DNA of 64,000 nt from Pezicula radicicola. Lineage: Eukaryota > Ascomycota > Leotiomycetes > Helotiales > Dermateaceae. Position numbers and translations under genes: made by a program. Each line of letters starts with the position of its first letter. Positions within the stretch are counted from its first letter, which is position 1. Location of the stretch: the NCBI GenBank assembly GCA_003008705.1, contig PDUO01000053.1:251891-315890 (forward strand). Reading direction: 5' to 3'. Shown in pieces: positions 58,666-64,000 of the stretch. Under the pieces are notes generated by a model. That model did no database searches. It was not told the origin of the DNA and saw nothing but the letters and a program-made list of their open reading frames with translations.

Positions 58666-61030
58666 ACATCTATCCCTGCGTCCCGAGACACCCCCTATTA
58701 CAAGACGAATCTATAGTTTTAGAATCAGAATTTTTTTCTTAGTAAGTCTACGAAGTTATTATTTATATATTACTTTCTTTAACTATTTATCCCTAAGGAG
58801 ACTACTTAGTAATAAAAAAAAGAGTATAGTTAATTATACTATTGATTATTTTACTTATACCACCGATCACTACTTCTACTATCCCCCTCTATTTAATTAT
58901 AATATTTAAAGTCTTTTTAAAATTCGGAGTACTTAAGGAAAGGTCCTATCATGAAATAATATAGCCCTAAATTTTAAAGATACTTAGAGAGGAAAAGAAT
59001 ATAGTCCGGGAGTTATACCGGTATAATAAGAGGGTCTATATATTTTAGTACTTAGTAATATATATTAGCTAAGATACAATTTACTATATTTACGTCCGAG
59101 CTCGCTATATTTAACTTAGCCACGATTCTCAGGCCTAGTCATGTATATGGTGTAGTAGTATATTTCTAGAATATTCTATACGTAGGTGCGCGGCAGCACG
59201 CTGTTGCCTGGTCTAGGAGAGCGCTCTCTTGTATTGGCGCAGGGCGTGCCGCCTGGCGTGCCTAAATCATACTGTACTCTTGTAGATCATCATGGCAATG
59301 TCTCCCACTCTACACTCTATCATCGTACTCACGGACAACCCTCGAGGGAAGAGAAGGCCCAAGGCCAATAGTACCTTAAACTATATAAAGAAGAAGTTAT
59401 CGTTAAGTATCTACTTAAAATGTCTAACCTTGGATATCCGATATATATAAAGTTTATCCCTTCACTAGCCTATAGCGTCACCTACCATCGACCTACTATC
59501 GAAAGGCCTCTCAAAGCTCCTGGTTATAACTAGACAAAGGCTCTAGAAAAATACTATCTAATACTACTAGTACAAAGAGTCAAGGTATTAGACTAGAACC
59601 ATCACGAGAAAAATATCTATAGGAAGATTATATACTAGTTTAAGGTAATAAAAGATATATTACAAGATCCGGCTATCCTGGCCGAGAATATATATAATAT
59701 AGATAAGACTAGAGTAATACTATCTATACCGGGCTCTGTCAAAGTCCTTATAAGTAAGTACGATATACAAGATTATAGAGGTACGTAAGTTAAGTATACA
59801 ACTATAACTACGATCGAATATATTAGTAGTAATAGTAGGTATCTAAACCCTATGATTATCTAGCCAGTAAGTACCTATCGAAGTAATTGGATAATATTCC
59901 CTACCCCTAGATGGTAGTATATATTCTCCGACTCTAGATATACCAACTCTAAGATTAGCTTAGAGTAGTTTAAGTATATATTTGATCCTGAAACAAAGGA
60001 ACGAGCTAATAAAAAACTATATATCTTGATCTACAATAGCTTTGGAATATACAAGACCCTTGAAATCTTAGAGTTCTATTTCAAGAATAATATTCTTCTA
60101 TATTATCTCCCCTCCTATACCTCCTATAAACTCTAGCCTTGTGATATAGTAGTATTTACTCTACTTAAGGTAGCTTATTATAACTAGATTAATCAACTTG
60201 AATAAGGAGGTATAAATATAATTGGTAAGGAGTACTTTACCTCTCTATATAGCCCTATAAGGGAAAAAGTATTTATACTAAAAAATATTAAAGCTAGCTT
60301 CGCTATAAGTGGTTTATTCCTGTTTAATCTAGAAAGGGTGCTTAGAAGTATACCCGCCCCTCCAGCTAAACTAGTAATTCTAGGAGCTGATAAGGTAAAG
60401 GTAGGGTCTTGTCGGTAAGATATAGAACTATAAATACCTATAATACTAGTATTAGTAGAGGCTTTTATATTACTATAGAAACTGATCATCCAATAGGATA
60501 CTTATATACTTAATAAAACGAGTAAATAAAACCTAGTAAGGTACTTATAGAAATATACTAAAGCTTTCTAGAAATCCTCTACTTAAAGTATCCTCCAAGA
60601 GGACTGAATTCAATTCCTGACTATAATTAATAATAAAGCCAAGGTTCGATAATCGATGAAGTCATTGGTACTAGGAAAGGTAAAGGTTATAAGCTATAAG
60701 GACCTTGAGGAAGTATAAGTAAAGTATATCATAAAAGATTCTACCTAAGTAGCCAAAGGTAAGGGAAAACAAGGTAGGAAGAGTAAGAGTAGTCCACCTA
60801 AGCCAGAGGAAGACACTACAAAGACGGCGAGATATAGGCGAAAGTACAAGAGTATAGAACTTGAGGCACTAGAGCCAACGAACAAGGTAGCGCGGATGAG
60901 TAATACCCCTAAGCCAGCGAGTGCCTTGGTGATACAGGCTAGTAGAATACAGACTACTGATAATAAGATTATACTAGAACTATATAGAGTACCAATAGCG
61001 TAGATATATTAGCGGAGGCTACGGAAGGTA
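58666..61030 (+). mobile_element. Fot1/pogo DNA transposon, dead
   Basis: The left end is TA then ACATCTATCCCTGCGT at 58666, nearly the same as the left end of the Tc1 element at 41089. A leader of about 500 bp precedes the transposase frame. No matching right inverted repeat was found near 61030, so the 3' end is lost or mutated. Confidence 0.65.
59186..61020 (+). pseudogene. Fot1/pogo-type DDE_1 transposase remnant
   Basis: Sense starts in the CENP-B-like HTH (HGNVSHSTLYHRTHGQPSRE) at about 59290-59370. It continues through NLGYPIYIKFIPSLAYSV to the DDE core. The first Asp is in IYNIDKTRVILS (DETG now DKTR) near 59695. The second sits in LIYNSFGIYKTLEIL, where DGFG has become NSFG, so it is lost. 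The third is in SYTSYKL-x-PCDIVVFTLLK near 60140. The Lys-rich tail KGKQGRKSKS-like follows to about 61020. TAG and TAA occur at former Trp/Gln codons throughout. Confidence 0.8.
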
Positions 61031-61182
61031 ACTTAGAGAGGTAGGCTCGTACTGGCGATATAATACTAATTACTTCCAACTTACTCCCTGATATATATGA
61101 TCTATATTTTAATGTTTATAAAATGATTATAGAATTGGTTATAGAAAGCTGAATAGTCAGAGTATATCCATAATTTATTGAC

Positions 61183-61266
61183 CATGATAATCATAGGTGG
61201 TGGACTCGGAAGAACGTCACAGAACATGATAATCTTAGGTGGTTTTCTCGGGCGAACATCACTCAA
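61183..61266. repeat. Two-copy tandem repeat, 42-base period
   Basis: CATGATAATCATAGGTGG at 61183 recurs as CATGATAATCTTAGGTGG at 61225, and the following bases (ACTCGGAAGAACGTCAC / TCTCGGGCGAACATCAC) also match. It lies between the Fot1 remnant and the ankyrin pseudogene. No coding sense is evident. Confidence 0.55.
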
Positions 61267-61319
61267 GCGTTTAAATGGCGACGACTCCATACTTATATAT
61301 GAACAATTATCCTCGTCGA

Positions 61320-62890
61320 AAATCCAGTACTGATCTATGTAGTAGGTAATAAGCTACTTCTCTATATAGGATATACAGCTCCGTGAGACGTCGAAGCCGA
61401 TAGTTCTATAAAGGTCTTATACTTTCCCTGTCTATATCTCATTGTTTAGAATATCTACCCTATAGCCCTGTGAGTAGCCACTCATTGTACTTATGACAGG
61501 ATACTACGCTCCTTGATCAAGCCTCGCGAATACTTTGATTTCCTCCCTGGGTCCGATCTTATAGCTTATATCAGCCCTATAATACTATAGTAAGTTCAGC
61601 GATATCTTATCAAAGTACCCTTGATGGATTTACAATAGCTCTACCCCATTGAGAGAACCCCGGCCTATACTTTCATATCTCATCAAGTAAGCTAGAATTT
61701 ATCTCTGCTTCTTGTTCACGTCTAGGTATACTATTACTATATCATTTACTCGAGATATATACTCTTCTTCGTTCCGTTTAGAATCAGTGGTAAAGTTAAC
61801 TATACGGTGTCCATTAGTATCCTCTGTATATATACTTATACCTCTATGAATAAGGAATTGGATGGTTTTAAGATATCCCTATAGAGTAGCCTCCATTAAT
61901 ATAGTTCTACTATAATAGTTCCTCTGGTTAATAGAGACTCCCTTCTATTCTAACCATTTAATAGTATCCAACCTAGTATCCTCAGCTATAGTAAGAAGGA
62001 TCCTATTGTTCCCTTTGTAATCAACGGTATTCATAAATAAGTCTTTGGGATATTCGCGGAAAAGAGCTTCGAGTTATTCTATATCCTTTAAACGGTATAC
62101 CCAAATATAATATTTAGAGCGAAAGGATTGGTCATTCATGAAATCTCTCTATATATCATCGGGATAGGTTGGCTAGTTATCGAGTTCTTCGAAATCAGAT
62201 AATCTCATGTTCTTTAGAGAGTCTATGATCACGACTTCATCTTTCAGGGCTACCTTATCATTTTTATCTAGCTAGTTTACAAAGCTTTGTACATGAGTTC
62301 TTTCCGTTACCATGATGTCCTTCTCACCATCTCCTCCTGAGGATATAGCCGTAGTGTACTAAGTCGAGTGTTCACTCTGGGTGTATCCCCCTTGATTGTT
62401 CGACACTCGACGACGGGGACGGGACGGCGTCACGCTGGGAGAGGGTACTACAGGGCTGGATGGAGCGGACTCTATAACGGACTCTTGTACAGTATCTGTG
62501 ACTGGAGTTTGTGAACGAGACACTCGTCATCTTGGTCGTCCTGATGCTGGTAGGCCTTGAGTTGGAACTTGTACCTGTACTGAAGAGGTCGATTTCTGTG
62601 TATCGGTGGTTGTATATCCTTTGGAAATGGATTCAATTAGTATGACCAATGTAATAGAATGACTAGAGAGAGCATTGGAATAATTATCTAAAGCACGACG
62701 TAGTCCTCCCGATGATACTATAATATCGTCCAATGTAACGCTAGTGGTAGACGAGTCCCGTACGCCCTTAAGTCGTTCTTCATCTGGCCAGCTCGAGTTT
62801 CGGTGTTCATCGAGTAGACGCCGTGGTTGAGATCTTAGCGAAAGAGGATCACACAGCCGGCCTTGATGAGTCACAGTATAGATCAAGCTT
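61320..62890 (-). pseudogene. Ankyrin-repeat protein gene, broken by RIP
   Basis: From about 62890 the minus strand reads VTHQGRLCDPLSLRSQPRRL, DSSTTSVTLDDIIVSSGGLR and a Ser/Pro-rich linker (VPSPSVTPSRPRRRV). After TGA, TAG and TAA breaks at former Arg/Gln/Trp codons comes KDIMVTERTHVQSF, then ankyrin units: NTVDYKGNNRILLTIAEDTR, LDTIKWLE-x-KGVSINQRN, YYSRTILMEATL and GYLKTIQFLIHRGISIYTED. It fades near 61320. The N-terminal about 110 residues are an unnamed domain. The first exon is missing: the frame enters antisense NLR sequence upstream, so the gene is cut at the junction near 62890. Confidence 0.72.
62363..62411. repeat. Inverted repeat, 9-bp arms
   Basis: GTCGAGTGT (62363-62371) and ACACTCGAC (62403-62411) are exact complements separated by 31 bases. 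It lies inside the decayed ankyrin gene, so it may be a chance palindrome. Confidence 0.4.
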
Positions 62891-64000
62891 TCTTCTTTGT
62901 CCAACTCCCAGCCGAATGTGAAAATCAGAATGACATTCAGATCATTCTGCAACTTCTGGCTGAAGTTCGGTCGCTGAAGGTTGTCCAGCTACGGGTGCTT
63001 CTGACGAGCAGACCTGAGGTTCCGATTCGGTACGGCTTCAATCAAATACATAAAGATGAACACCAAGACTTTGTACTCCACAGTATATCACCGTCAATCG
63101 TAGATCACGACATCTCTGTTTTCCTGAGGGACAAACTCGGACTTATCAGACGGAAATATCAGTTCCAGGCTGACTGGCCGGAGGAGAGTGCAATTACATC
63201 TCTAGTCCGGAGCTCCGATGGTCTTTTCATCTGGGCTGCAACAGCCTGTCGATTCATCGAACAAGGCGGCCAGCTTGCGCAGGGCCGTTTATCGCTTCTC
63301 TTACATGAAGCCAACGGTACGATTGAACCAGCACGCAAGCTTGAAGAGATATACACCACCATTCTCACCAACTCTGTCCGAGGAGAATACGACGAAGAAG
63401 AAACTCTACGGTTGCGCGAGCTATTTCGTCAGATTGTGGGACCGATCATCATTTCTCCAGAGCCTCTATCCGTGTCAGACCTTGTTAGGCTACTTGAAAA
63501 AGATGTCGAGGCTTTGAATCGGACCTTATCCAACTTGCATTCTGTCCTTCATGTGCCAGAGGCCGAGTCAGGTACCGTTCGGTTGCTCCACCCATCGTTC
63601 CGCGACTTTCTCCTTGACCAGAAGAGATGCTCGAATCCTCAATTTTACATCGATGAGAAATTAGTCCACCGCGAGATGTATATGAACTGTCTTCGAGTAA
63701 TGTCAACGCACTTACGGCCCGACATTTGCAATCTACAACGGCCAGGAGCCGACATATCCGAGCTGAGCAGAAGCGAAGTGGATAGACATATTCAGCCTCA
63801 TATCCAGTACGCATGCCGGTTCTGGGTCTACCATTACAAACGAAGCGACGTAGACATTGATAGCTATTACAATGTTGAAAAGTTCCTCCGAATACACTTT
63901 CTTCATTGGCTTGAAGCGCTGGCACTGTTAGGCTGTGCCTCTGATGCGGTAGTTATGGTTGATATGCTGGATTCCGGATTCTTGGTGAGAAACTTCAATT
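62866..64000 (+). CDS. NACHT-type NLR fragment, open at window end
   Basis: The frame from ATG 62866 is open to the window end (378 codons). ECENQNDIQIILQLLAEVRS then VQLRVLLTSRPEVPIR match the region just after Walker B and the sensor TSRPE of fungal NACHT NTPases. They are followed by DISVFLRDKL, SSDGLFIWAATACRFIEQGG, LEEIYTTIL, LSVSDLVRLL and VRLLHPSFRDFLLD, the usual NACHT-associated helical and winged-helix region, then helical linker. Walker A and the N-terminal effector domain are missing. In-frame TAG 62836-62838 and the ankyrin gene lie upstream, so this is a 5'-truncated gene even though the remainder is unbroken. C-terminal repeats may lie beyond the window. Confidence 0.8.
   Translation, partial: MSHSIDQAFFFVQLPAECENQNDIQIILQLLAEVRSLKVVQLRVLLTSRPEVPIRYGFNQIHKDEHQDFVLHSISPSIVDHDISVFLRDKLGLIRRKYQFQADWPEESAITSLVRSSDGLFIWAATACRFIEQGGQLAQGRLSLLLHEANGTIEPARKLEEIYTTILTNSVRGEYDEEETLRLRELFRQIVGPIIISPEPLSVSDLVRLLEKDVEALNRTLSNLHSVLHVPEAESGTVRLLHPSFRDFLLDQKRCSNPQFYIDEKLVHREMYMNCLRVMSTHLRPDICNLQRPGADISELSRSEVDRHIQPHIQYACRFWVYHYKRSDVDIDSYYNVEKFLRIHFLHWLEALALLGCASDAVVMVDMLDSGFLVRNFN

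Noticed and set aside
46000..58700. Centromere or satellite array
   Set aside because: No tandem satellite unit is seen, and readable ancient genes run through the block. RIP explains the AT content.
60193..60489. 98-codon minus-strand ORF
   Set aside because: Antisense shadow within the Fot1 transposase remnant.
46290..61030. Captain-led giant (Starship) element
   Set aside because: Several dead host-type genes in one block would fit cargo, but no DUF3435 tyrosine recombinase could be read at either edge.
62527..62952. Independent 141-codon minus-strand gene
   Set aside because: Its frame continues past a TGA into the ankyrin pseudogene, and its first codons are antisense to the NLR, so it is only the N-terminal part of the broken ankyrin gene.
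1..64000. CRISPR arrays, rRNA or tRNA genes
   Set aside because: No regularly spaced repeats, rRNA cores or cloverleaf-like sequences were seen. The genome is eukaryotic, so CRISPR is not expected.

Overview
The window looks like a piece of a filamentous ascomycete (Pezizomycotina) genome. Genes carry short introns of about 47-78 nt with CTAAC-type branch points. Several fungal families are present: a HeLo-domain protein, a PHO80-type cyclin, a histidine acid phosphatase, a Ctr copper transporter, ankyrin proteins and a NACHT fragment. Much of the rest carries the mark of repeat-induced point mutation (RIP): CpA and TpG are lost, TpA is in excess, and reading frames are broken mainly by TAG (CAG or TGG to TAG) and TAA (CAA to TAA).

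Layout. 1-5.1 kb is decayed sequence ending in a truncated cytochrome P450. 5.6-7.6 kb holds an apparently intact HeLo-pseudokinase gene, then two MITE-like elements (one containing an assembly gap) and a broken ankyrin gene on the other strand. 11.6-12.4 kb is almost pure A/T. 13-15.7 kb has remnants, including a small MADS-like gene with one in-frame TAG. 15.9-21.9 kb is the healthiest part: a PHO80-like cyclin, a secreted histidine acid phosphatase/phytase, a glycine-rich segment and a Ctr copper transporter. Divergent from the transporter is a RIP-killed copper P-type ATPase N-terminus (22.65-23.7 kb). 25-35.2 kb holds two tandem Tad-like non-LTR retrotransposons in the same orientation, both dead. 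35.2-40.1 kb has repeats, an ankyrin remnant, a broken aminoglycoside-phosphotransferase-like gene and a small intact ORF with a possible papain-like His/Cys pair. 41.1-45.8 kb is a Tc1/mariner element cut by a nearly complete two-gene PIF/Harbinger element.

46-58.7 kb is an AT-rich block that looks empty but can be read through its mutations. The minus strand at about 46.3-53.3 kb is one decayed large gene: an SF1 (UPF1/NFX1-type) helicase, a coiled coil and three CbbX-type AAA+ modules. The plus strand at about 54.1-55.65 kb is a second decayed conserved fungal gene. 58.7-61 kb is a dead Fot1/pogo element. 61.3-62.9 kb is a dead ankyrin gene, head to head with a NACHT-type NLR fragment that runs off the window end.

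Functional links that the sequence supports: a phosphate pair (PHO80-type cyclin next to an acid phosphatase whose upstream region contains CACGTG) and a copper pair (importer head to head with a dead exporter). The HeLo, ankyrin and NACHT remnants suggest an accessory or subtelomere-like neighbourhood of incompatibility-type genes. Nothing here is a clearly new system. The most informative observations are the large genes recoverable from the hypermutated block, the compact Harbinger element, and the single RIP-type stops in otherwise readable genes.
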